This document shows, one piece after another, positions 1 through 7,500 of a stretch of DNA of 10,075 nt. Positions within the stretch are counted from its first letter, which is position 1. Every line of letters begins with the position of its first letter. The translations under genes were made by a program, and so were the position numbers. Source of the DNA: Planctomycetota bacterium (GTDB lineage: Bacteria > Planctomycetota > Planctomycetia > Pirellulales > Lacipirellulaceae); contig JAKEGR010000074.1 in the NCBI GenBank assembly GCA_022615465.1, forward strand, positions 1 to 10,075. Direction: 5' to 3'. The notes under the pieces are model-generated. The model was not told the DNA's origin and did not search any database. It saw only the letters and a list, made by a program, of their open reading frames with translations.

Positions 1-84
1 CCGTGGATTCGTGGCCGGTTGTCCGAAAAATGGACCAGACCCCGACTTTGCAGTTCTCCTGCAGTAGCACCCGAACAGTTCGCT

Positions 85-113
85 TTGACTGAGCGCTACT
101 GCCATAATGGAAT
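85..113 (+). promoter_or_regulatory. possible sigma70-type promoter for the pilus ATPase gene
   Basis: TTGACT (85-90) matches five of six bases of a -35 box. With a 17-base spacer the -10 position is TGGAAT (108-113), four of six. The more attractive ATAAT at 104-108 is only about 13 bases away, too close for a standard promoter. Placement about 40 bases before the start codon is sensible, but this is a weak match by eye. The rest of positions 1-143 holds no convincing gene. Confidence 0.22.
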
Positions 114-155
114 ACAGGTCCAACGACCAGCCAACCCAGCCGATTGGAAACTGCC

Positions 156-1280
156 ATGAGTCAAGGCCTTTCTCCCGAAGACGAAATGAGAAGATTGTTG
201 GCCTCGGTCAGCAAGAACGAGGGATCGGATTTGCATCTCAAGGTGGGCTATCCTCCCTATGTGCGCATTGGCGGACATCTGCGCAAGTTGCAGATGCCGC
301 CGATTCCGAACACCGGCTATGTCCATGAGATGATCCGGCCGCTGGTTCCCGACAAGCGTTGGAATGAGTTCGAAACGCACGGATCGCTCGATTTTTCCGC
401 CGCCATCGAGACGGGGGACCGCTTCCGCTTCAATATCTACCGCTCCCAGGGTGATATCCATGTGGCGGCACGGCGTGTGCAATCGCGGATTCTGGACTTT
501 GACGAACTGAACCTGCCCGAAATCTACCGCGAAGTGATCAGCAATACGTTGGAGGGATTGGTTCTGGTATGCGGCGTGACCGGTTGCGGCAAGAGTTCGA
601 CGCTGGCGGCCATGGTGGAGTACATCAACACCCACCGCAGCCTGCACATCATCACGATCGAGGATCCGATTGAGTTTGCCTTTCGCGGCAAGAAGAGCAT
701 CATCTCGCAGCGCGAAATCGGCTCGGACGTGCCCAATTTCCGCGACGCCCTCCGCGTGGTCGTGCGTCAGGATCCGGATTGCATCTTGATCGGCGAAATG
801 CGCGACCGGGAAACCATGTTGGCCGCGATTCAATCCGCGGAAACGGGCCATCTGGTCATGGGGTCCCTTCATTGCGCCGATACCCAGTTGAGCTTCGCCC
901 GCATCCTGGAATTTTTTGACCGCAGCGAACACACCTTTATTCGTTCGTCGCTGGCCAATAGCTTGAGGGCCATCCTGTGCCAGCGGCTGCTGCCGGGCGT
1001 CGAGGAGGGAAAACGCTTTCCGGCCACCGAGGTGCTATTGGCGAACTCGGTCGTGAAACAAAAAATCCTCCGCGAGGAAGACGAAGACCTGCCGGCGATC
1101 CTGCATCAATGCCGCGCCGAAGGCATGCGGGACTATTCGCAATCCTTGTGTGAACTTGTGCAGCAGGACAAGATACTCCGCACGGTGGCGTTGGATTATG
1201 CACCAAGCCGAGAGGCCCTTTCCGCTTCATTAAAAGGAATCGACTCGGCCGCCTCGAGCGTCATCTCCCGGATAAAGTAG
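156..1280 (+). CDS. PilT/PilU-like type IV pilus ATPase
   Basis: Predicted cytoplasmic hexameric ATPase of the PilT/PilU branch of the secretion/pilus ATPases, which in type IV pili drives pilus retraction. Of 374 residues, the N-terminal 120 or so carry the family's PAS-like opening, including a SDLHLKVG motif. Walker A is GVTGCGKSST (lysine about 146), the Walker B region is DCILIGEMRD (about 208-217), and the His box is TGHLVMGSLH (about 230-239). GEMRD and the roughly 370-residue length favour PilT/PilU over the longer PilB, and no PilB-type N-terminal domain or zinc-binding cysteine cluster is visible. ATG 156 is preferred over the in-frame TTG at 144 because GGAA lies 6 bases upstream and the family normally begins with a short MS-type N-terminus. 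No other pilus gene is in the window, so PilT cannot be separated from PilU, and the partners must be encoded elsewhere. The gene is followed at once by a terminator-like hairpin. Confidence 0.93.
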   Translation: MSQGLSPEDEMRRLLASVSKNEGSDLHLKVGYPPYVRIGGHLRKLQMPPIPNTGYVHEMIRPLVPDKRWNEFETHGSLDFSAAIETGDRFRFNIYRSQGDIHVAARRVQSRILDFDELNLPEIYREVISNTLEGLVLVCGVTGCGKSSTLAAMVEYINTHRSLHIITIEDPIEFAFRGKKSIISQREIGSDVPNFRDALRVVVRQDPDCILIGEMRDRETMLAAIQSAETGHLVMGSLHCADTQLSFARILEFFDRSEHTFIRSSLANSLRAILCQRLLPGVEEGKRFPATEVLLANSVVKQKILREEDEDLPAILHQCRAEGMRDYSQSLCELVQQDKILRTVALDYAPSREALSASLKGIDSAASSVISRIK

Positions 1281-1283
1281 TGG

Positions 1284-1314
1284 CCGCGGCAACGCAGCGC
1301 CGGGGTTTTTCTTT
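1284..1314 (+). terminator. intrinsic terminator after the pilus ATPase gene
   Basis: CCGCGGC (1284-1290) can pair with GCCGGGG (1299-1305), with one mismatch and an 8-base loop. It is followed directly by TTTTT (1306-1310) and then CTTT. It starts 3 bases after the stop codon at 1280 and faces the convergent ATPase gene that ends at 1399, which is where a terminator is expected. The stem is short, so efficiency is uncertain. Confidence 0.6.
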
Positions 1315-1376
1315 GTAGGGACCGGCCTCTGTGCCGTTCCGTAATTCACGCCGCGCCGGGGACGGCGTTCCCTACA
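1314..1376. repeat. inverted-repeat element with TGTAGGGA ends
   Basis: The element opens with TGTAGGGACCGGC and closes with a sequence whose complement reads TGTAGGGAACGCC, giving near-identical ends in opposite orientation about 63 bp apart. It fills most of the gap between the two convergent genes (1281-1398). It has no coding potential and resembles the small palindromic intergenic repeats found dispersed in bacterial genomes. It could also form a hairpin acting as a two-way terminator. Only one copy is in this window, so repetition in the genome is inferred. Confidence 0.5.
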
Positions 1377-1398
1377 GATTCCCCTCGCGCGCAAAACT

Positions 1399-2220
1399 TC
1401 ATTCCGCCGCGATGGCGATCAGCTCTTCGCTGACCGATTCGATCTGCTGGGCGGAGAGATGCGGCAGGCGATCGGCGAAGCCCACCAGCAGGGCCAGGTC
1501 GCCGAGACGATTGATTTGTCGCGGCGTGCCGTGCGACAGATAATGGAGCGCTTCCACGGCATCGGGCGTGAAGAGGTCGCGGGTGGCTCCGGCCGCATCG
1601 AGGCGGTGGCGGACGTAGGCCGCCGTCTCCTCGGCCGTGAAGGTTCGCACCAGCGTTTTGACGCTGATCCGCTCTTCCAGGCTCGGCAGCCGGCCAACCG
1701 CCGAGACCAGACCCATTTGCCCGACCAGCAGCAGCGTGAGCATCGGTTGGCCGGCTGCCTCGAAGTTCAAGAGCAGTCGCAGCGTCTCCAGCGCGCCGCA
1801 GTCTTCGAGCAGATGGGCTTCGTCGATTACCAGGACGGCGTGGCGGCCGGCCGCGGCATTTTGGGTCAAGAAGGATTCGAGCCGTCGGACGCTCTCCTCG
1901 ATCGTATGCCGCGGCGCTTCGGCGGGCGGCGAGCCGCTCTGCTCCGCCAGATAGACCAGCAGATCGCGGCTCGACATTTGCGGAAACACCAGGTGAACGA
2001 ATGGGCGAAATTCGGCCGGCAACACGCCGCGCAGCAGTTGCACGAGCATGGTCTTGCCGACGCCGGTCGGCCCGGCCAGAACGGCCGCGCCGCGCCGATT
2101 CTCCACCGCATAACGCAGCTTCATCAGCGCGCCTTCGTGTACTTCGCAAGGGAAGAACACGCCGCGTTCGACGCGTGGTTCAAACGGCTTGGTGACCAAT
2201 TGCCAGTAGTCGAGATACAT
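1399..2220 (-). CDS. ExeA/GspA-like AAA+ ATPase
   Basis: A 273-residue AAA+ ATPase of the ExeA/GspA type, the group found in type II secretion (ExeAB) and in exosortase/PEP-CTERM polysaccharide loci. It opens with MYLDYWQL-KPFE, like the family's YxxxFGLxxxPF start. Walker A is GPTGVGKT (about 50-57), Walker B is VLVIDEAHLL with Asp-Glu at about 133-134, and a sensor-2-like GTPRQINRL lies near residue 230. No membrane segment or peptidoglycan-binding domain is visible, so it is probably the cytoplasmic ATPase core alone, using ATP to help assemble or drive an envelope machine. The ATG at 2220 gives the expected N-terminus although no Shine-Dalgarno is evident. It is the last gene of a leftward cluster, 31 bp after the P-loop protein gene, and both nucleotide-binding motifs look intact. 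It could be the PEP-CTERM-type secretion ATPase rather than a true GspA; no exosortase gene is in view. Confidence 0.9.
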   Translation of the reverse strand: MYLDYWQLVTKPFEPRVERGVFFPCEVHEGALMKLRYAVENRRGAAVLAGPTGVGKTMLVQLLRGVLPAEFRPFVHLVFPQMSSRDLLVYLAEQSGSPPAEAPRHTIEESVRRLESFLTQNAAAGRHAVLVIDEAHLLEDCGALETLRLLLNFEAAGQPMLTLLLVGQMGLVSAVGRLPSLEERISVKTLVRTFTAEETAAYVRHRLDAAGATRDLFTPDAVEALHYLSHGTPRQINRLGDLALLVGFADRLPHLSAQQIESVSEELIAIAAE

Positions 2221-2251
2221 CGATGAGGAATCTGGGGTCAGAGTGGTCGGC

Positions 2252-3376
2252 CTATCTTGTGAGCTGTGTTTCGTTTGAGGCCGCGGACGACTGGGCGACT
2301 CGGTTTTCCAGGATGCCTAATAGCTGGCAGCCGGCCTGGCCCAGATACTCCTCCAGAACGGCCAGATCGCGCGGATCAGCCGGTTGTGGCCCGGCCACGG
2401 CCAGCACGCCGTCGATCCGCATGGTGCGAACCATATCCAAAACGATCGGCTGCGACTCGGGATGAAAATACGCGCCAAGATCGACCAGGGTCAGGTCGTA
2501 GGCCGCGCGCAGGACGCTCGCGAAAGCAGCGGTCGGCAGGCCCATGAGCCAATCCGGCGGATTGTGCGAGGCTGGTTGGGACCGACACGGCAACAGGTCG
2601 AGGTTGTCGTCGAGAGCGCGAATAATCGCATCGGCCACTGGGGCGCCGCTCGCCAGCACGTCTTGCCACGCGGTATCCGTTTCGGCGTCGAGCCGCTCCG
2701 CAAGTTGCGGCGAGCGAAAGTTGCCATCCACGACGGCGACCCGCCCTCCGCGGGCAGCCAGTGGTCCGGCCAGCGCGAGCAGCGTGGTGGTGCATCCCCG
2801 CTCGGGAAACAGCCCCAGCACGCCGATGAGCGGACGACCCTCCGCGGAACACCGTACAAGCCGTTCAACGACTTCGTCAAGCTGTTCGCCGCATTGTTGC
2901 CACAACATGCGGCAGACATGCGGCCAACGAAACGAAGCGATCGTCGTCCCCGCCTGCAACGCGGCTGCGCCGGGCTTGCCCAGGGGAGAGTTCGTTGTGG
3001 CTGGTTCGGTCCCCCGATGGCGAACATCTTGTAGCGGAGCGAACGATGAGAGCGGGCGCTTATCGCTCGACGGCCAATCGATCCGCTGATGCGGTCTGCC
3101 GCGATCTGCCGTGTCGCGGGGGCTGGCGGGCGAACCCTGGAAGCGTGGCAAGGGGTCATACGGTAAGACGTCCACGAGTGATAAGCCGGGGCACTCCTCC
3201 GTCTGGCGGCGGCCGTCCGTCGTCTGGTACCCTGCGCCGGCAGTGACATACTCCACCGTCGCCCCGGGAATGACGCCGGCCGCATGGGCCACGCTGGCCG
3301 AGGCCGGAGCCGTCGGGGACGGTTGGGCCGTGTCGTGCCGAAAGGCTTTAATGAACGCTTGATTCGTGGTTGCCAT
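2252..3376 (-). CDS. CpsD/MinD-like P-loop protein with a degenerate Walker A (BY-kinase relative)
   Basis: A 374-residue protein. Residues 1 to about 160 are a low-complexity, Pro/Thr/Arg-rich linker; a folded part begins near FRWPHVCRML (about 155-165). The C-terminal half follows the order of bacterial tyrosine kinases (CpsD/Wzc). A P-loop position reads FPERGCTTT (about 190-198), a Walker A' position reads VAVVDGNFRSPQL (D217), DNLDLLPC stands where the family has NLxVLPAG, and DLTLVDLGAY (D299) is the Walker B. The usual PGEGKSTT is changed so that Cys195 replaces the catalytic lysine, and no C-terminal tyrosine cluster is seen. It may bind nucleotide poorly or act as a scaffold. ATG 3376 is chosen because the longer frame upstream is Arg/Cys-rich shadow, AGG lies 7 bases before it, and it overlaps the upstream gene by 29 bp, implying translational coupling. 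The family is clear, the activity is not. Confidence 0.8.
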   Translation of the reverse strand: MATTNQAFIKAFRHDTAQPSPTAPASASVAHAAGVIPGATVEYVTAGAGYQTTDGRRQTEECPGLSLVDVLPYDPLPRFQGSPASPRDTADRGRPHQRIDWPSSDKRPLSSFAPLQDVRHRGTEPATTNSPLGKPGAAALQAGTTIASFRWPHVCRMLWQQCGEQLDEVVERLVRCSAEGRPLIGVLGLFPERGCTTTLLALAGPLAARGGRVAVVDGNFRSPQLAERLDAETDTAWQDVLASGAPVADAIIRALDDNLDLLPCRSQPASHNPPDWLMGLPTAAFASVLRAAYDLTLVDLGAYFHPESQPIVLDMVRTMRIDGVLAVAGPQPADPRDLAVLEEYLGQAGCQLLGILENRVAQSSAASNETQLTR

Positions 3377-4403
3377 GTTGTGCCTGACGAGATGGAACCT
3401 CGTAAACCTCACCGGTAAAACGCGCCTCGGCGGATGCTTTCTGACTGGTTCGGACGCGTGGCAATTCCAGGGAAGCGCCGTCGGGCAGCACGGTGGACGA
3501 ATAATCGGTCGTTGGGTACGCGGTTTCAGCCGACGCTGCCGGGCGATCGTTGGCAACACGGTCATTCGTTGCTGCGGCCGGCTTCTTGGCCAGCGATCCG
3601 AATTGCCCTGCCTTTCCTTGCGAAGGAAGACGGATTGGCCTTGGATCGGCAATTAGTCGCGGCGCGGGTGCAGTGAACAGCGGCCCGGCGGCGGTTGGTA
3701 CGCCAACGTGGGAATTGCCGACGGTAACACCGGTCGGAGTGATTTCGTCGGGGTCGGATTCCGGGCTGGCGCGGTACATCAGCAGGATTGTGGATCCCGC
3801 CAACGTGAACAACACGACCAGAATCAAGAAACGGAAAACGGGGGCGAACCGATCCAGCCAGTGGTCTTCCGGGAAGGCAAACGGATCCGAATCTGGCAGG
3901 AGCGGCGTTGGGCCGCACACGGCATGATGCGTTGGGTGCAGGTGCGTGGAATGCTGAAAATGGTGGTGTGCCGTGGGATGCGGCGTGTGGGTAGTGATGC
4001 TCGTGGTCGCTGTGGCGGCGAGGGGCAGCGTCGCGCCCGAGGCAGGCGATACGCGTTCCGGCGCCGTGCGGTTGCCGTGCGGCCCAGGGAGATCGAAACG
4101 GCGATCGGTCAAACCGCCGGAGGGGATCGTGGGGCGGCTTTGCTCCGGATGCGGCTGGGGCGACGGGGCAATTGCCGTTACGTCCGGCAGCCGGGCCAGC
4201 ACAGGCCATCGCTCCGACCGCGGCATGGCTGACGTCGACTCGCCGCCGACGAAGTATCGCGTCGTGCCTTCATCGCCAGTTGCGGGCGGTTCTGGTGGCG
4301 TGGAAAACGCGCTGCGTGTGTTCACTTGCTTCGCCGCCTTCCTTGGCCGTTTGGAAATAGTTGGTGCTCTGCACCGCCGAGCGCAGCATCCCACTCTCGA
4401 CAT
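3348..4403 (-). CDS. single-pass membrane protein with His-rich region, function unknown
   Basis: I do not recognise a family. Read from ATG 4403 it has 351 residues: a Pro-rich, disordered N-terminal part; a stretch with about ten histidines in 24 residues (DNA about 3924-3997); an acidic-aromatic patch (FPEDHWLDRF); one clear membrane helix FLILVVLFTLAGSTILLMY (about 192-210); and a Pro/Ala-rich tail. It overlaps the P-loop protein gene by 29 bp, so it probably belongs to that operon, in the position where a polysaccharide chain-length (Wzz-like) protein often sits, though only one helix is present. The start is uncertain. Codons between 4403 and 4325 give an unnatural Cys/Arg-rich peptide; GTG 4325, with GGAAGG about 12 bases upstream, gives 325 residues. 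Another frame from ATG 4389 looks more protein-like there, which suggests a frameshift. The body downstream of 4325 is convincing. Confidence 0.68.
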   Translation of the reverse strand: MSRVGCCARRCRAPTISKRPRKAAKQVNTRSAFSTPPEPPATGDEGTTRYFVGGESTSAMPRSERWPVLARLPDVTAIAPSPQPHPEQSRPTIPSGGLTDRRFDLPGPHGNRTAPERVSPASGATLPLAATATTSITTHTPHPTAHHHFQHSTHLHPTHHAVCGPTPLLPDSDPFAFPEDHWLDRFAPVFRFLILVVLFTLAGSTILLMYRASPESDPDEITPTGVTVGNSHVGVPTAAGPLFTAPAPRLIADPRPIRLPSQGKAGQFGSLAKKPAAATNDRVANDRPAASAETAYPTTDYSSTVLPDGASLELPRVRTSQKASAEARFTGEVYEVPSRQAQHGNHESSVH

Positions 4404-4521
4404 GAGGACCGCGCCCAAAGTCTGTATCGGGTAGCGGTTACGCTGATCTTGAGGGCGATCGCGATAGCAATGCAGCTTGCTGGCGGACTTGGGTAAGCCA
4501 AACGCTCCCCTTGAACAACCA
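4404..4521. other. 118-bp intergenic gap between kinase and membrane-protein genes
   Basis: No gene is supported here. No good promoter hexamer pair or terminator hairpin with a T run is visible on the minus strand. A GCGATCGC palindrome lies at about 4455-4462. If the kinase and the downstream three-gene cluster are separate transcripts, the downstream promoter should be in or near this gap. Confidence 0.4.
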
Positions 4522-7500
4522 CTATTGCATCTGGGCCGTTTGCGGCGGCTCCGTGCCGCGCCACTCGACGGCCGGCCAGATGATCGCCGTGCCGTCACGG
4601 CTAGCAGTGAGCACGCTGCGGCCGTCGGGCGAAAAGCTCACGGCAGTGACTTCCTGGGAGTGGCCGGGGAGCGAAAGAATTTCCTTGCCGGTCGCGGAGT
4701 CCCAGAGTTTGGCCGTGTTGTCCCGACTTCCGGTGAGGACTCGTGTACCCTCGGGCGAGAAGGCCACCGAAGTGATCGCGGCGGTGTGACCGCCGAGCGT
4801 TATCAGTTCCTTGCCGGTCGCGGCGTCCCATAACTTGGCCGTGTTGTCCTGGCTGCCGGTGATCACACGTTGTCCATCGGGCGAGAATTGGCCGCACAGC
4901 ACGGCCCAGGAATGGCCTTTCAGTTCGCGAATCATCTGGCCCGTGGCATGGTCCCACAGGCGGGACGTCTTGTCGCCGCTGGTCGTGAGAACTCGTGCAG
5001 CATCGGCCGAGTAAGTCGCGGCGATGACCCGTGCCGTGTGGCCGCGGAAAACGACGCCGGTGGGCTGACCCGACTCGACGTTCCACAAACGGGCCGTGCC
5101 ATCGTCGCTGGCAGTGAGCAATTCCCGCCCGTCCGGCGAAAACTCGACCGTGTTGATGTAGCCGACATGGCCACCGTCGAACTTGCGAACTGCGCTGCCG
5201 CTGGCGGCGTCCCACAGTTTGGCCGAATGATCCCAACTGCCGGTAGCCACCTGCCGGCCGTCCGGCGAGATGGCCGCCGACGCAACCGCCCCATGTGGGC
5301 TGAATCGGATCGCCGGGCGGCGAGTTTGCAGGTTCCAGAGTTGGGCGTCGTTGCCGCCGATCGTCAGCACATGCCGGCCATCGGGGGCGAACATGGCCGA
5401 CCAAACGAGTCCGCCAAGCTTGTTGAAGTCGAACAGCGTCTCGGTGCCTGCCGGGGCGGTCGACGGCTCGTCTTCCGCCGCCTCGGCAGCCTGTGCCAAA
5501 TCCCAGATTCTCACTTGTTTGTCGGCCGACGACGTGACCAGGGCCAGCCGGCTATCGGGCGAGAAGCTGACCGAATTGAAAATGCCCTCGGGCGATTCGA
5601 ACGACGCGACTTGCCGGGCGTCTTCCAGCCGCCAGAGCCGCACATGGCCATCGTCGCACGTGGTAAGTGCCAGCCGGCCGTCGGGCGACACATCGAGCGA
5701 CGATACCCAGTCCGGATGCTTGAGGACCAAGTCGCGTAGTTCTCGCCCGGCTTCCAAATCCCATTGGCCGCAGGAACGATCGCCGCTCGAAGTGACCAGC
5801 CGCTTCCCATTCGGCGTGAAGCGGATGCCGGTGATGCCGCCGTTGTGGCCCACGAATTCGCGATCAAACGTCCACTCTCCGGCCTGCACGCCACGTCGCC
5901 AACCGCGAAGATGGCCCCGATCGTCGCCGGTAACGAGCCGATCGCCCGTCGGCGAAAAGGCGACGGCGGAAACTTCCGCCACATGGCCGCCGAGCGTCGA
6001 CGTCGGCTGGCCGGAACGCGTATCCCACAACCGGGCCTCGGTCGTCGGGCTGCCGGTGACTAGCCAATCGCCGTCGGGCGAAACGGCGAGCGTGCCGATC
6101 CGGCCCGTGGGTGCCAAAACTGCCGTCTGCGTGCCGGTGGTGAGATCCCATAGGCGAACCGAGTTATCCCCGGCGGCGGTAGCCAGGCGGCGACCATCGC
6201 CGAAGAACACGGCGCTGGAAGCGAGAAATTGGTGGCCCTCTACAAACTGCCGCAGGCGAACGCCGGTGGCGGCGTCCCACAGGCTGGCCGTCCGGTCACG
6301 ACTGGCGGTGACGATCTGCTTGCCGTCGGCCGAGAAGCGGGCGGACAGGACCGCGTCGTCATGGCCGGCAAGCACCGTCGCGCGGAGTACGCGGACCTCT
6401 TGGTAACCTTCAATGTCCCACAGCCGCACTCGTTCGTCCTGGCTGCCGGAGAGAACCCAGCGGCCATCGGGAGAGAACACCGCGGAACGGATCGCGTTGC
6501 CATGGCCGCGGAGCGTTTTAAGCGGTTCGCCTGTCGTGGCGTCCCACAGGCGGAGTGTGTTCTCCTCGCTGCCGCTGAGGACCAGCGAACCGTTGGGCGA
6601 AAACGCGACCGACCGCACCGGTCCATCGTGGCCCGTCAGCCGCAAATAGTTTGGCTTAAGATCAGGCGCGCCTTCCAGCCTATGCCGGATATCGACCGGC
6701 TGCACTTCATCGGGGTTCCAGATCATCGCCATTTTGTCGTAACCGCCCGTGGCAATAAGGTTGCCTTGTGGCGAGAACCGGGCCGAGTACACCGCACCAT
6801 CGTGGCCGGTGAATTCGGTGAGCCTGCTGTAAGAGCGAGGAGCCGGGAGCGGGGAGCCGGGAATATTGTCTTGCTGGCTATTATCCGCTCCTTGCTCCTC
6901 CCACACAATCGCTTTGCCGTCCTGGCCTGCCGTGACGATCCGCCGCGAGTCGGGCGAGAAGTCGGCAGTCCACACCCACCAACTGTGGCCGCGTAGCACC
7001 TGCTGCGTTTCACCGCTGGCCAGATCCCAAATGCGGGCCGTGTTGTCATACGAGCCGCTTACAAGTTGTTGTCCATCGGGCGCGAAACGCACGCTGAGGA
7101 CGCCATCCGTGTGACCATCGAGCGTGCTCAGCACGCGGCCATCGTTCGCGTCGAAAATCTTGATGGTGCGGTCGCTGCTGCCGGCGGCGATGCGATGCCC
7201 ATCGGGCGAATACGCGACCGACATCACGTACTGGCCGTGCGGTGCCTGCCAGCGAGCGGTGCCAGTCGTCACGTCGCGGACCATCACCTGGCCGCCCCAA
7301 TCGCCGCTGACGAACGATCCGCCATCAGGGGAGAAGGCCACGGCATCGACCGGTCCGGCGGCGTCATACGTGGCAGCGCTAAGCTGGCACAAATAGGCGA
7401 GCCGACCCCACTCCCAGTCGCGCCGCTCCGGCTTGCATTGGGCCAGAAGTTGCTGGGCGAAGTCGTAGGCGTTCTCATCAGTTTTTGCCGCCGCCAGGCC

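Noticed and set aside
96..932. Minus-strand frame of 278 codons over the pilus ATPase gene
   Set aside because: The opposite strand encodes clear Walker A, Walker B and His-box motifs, so this is a shadow.
156..1280. PilB-type assembly ATPase
   Set aside because: The protein is too short and lacks the PilB N-terminal domain and zinc-binding cysteines; GEMRD and size match PilT/PilU.
1459..2226. Plus-strand frame over the ExeA-like gene
   Set aside because: No motif is present, while the minus strand encodes an intact AAA+ ATPase.
3377..3652. Longer N-terminus for the P-loop protein
   Set aside because: The added 92 residues are Arg/Pro-rich and overlap the coding body of the upstream membrane-protein gene in another frame; MATTNQ at 3376 is the more natural start.
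5270..6406. Long plus-strand frame opposite the WD40 repeats
   Set aside because: Its repetitive Ser/Arg/Pro-rich sequence is the mirror of the WD40 repeats; no independent coding signal is visible.
4681..7350. CRISPR-like or tandem DNA array
   Set aside because: The periodic similarity of about 126 bp is coding WD40 repeat sequence, not short identical repeats with unique spacers.
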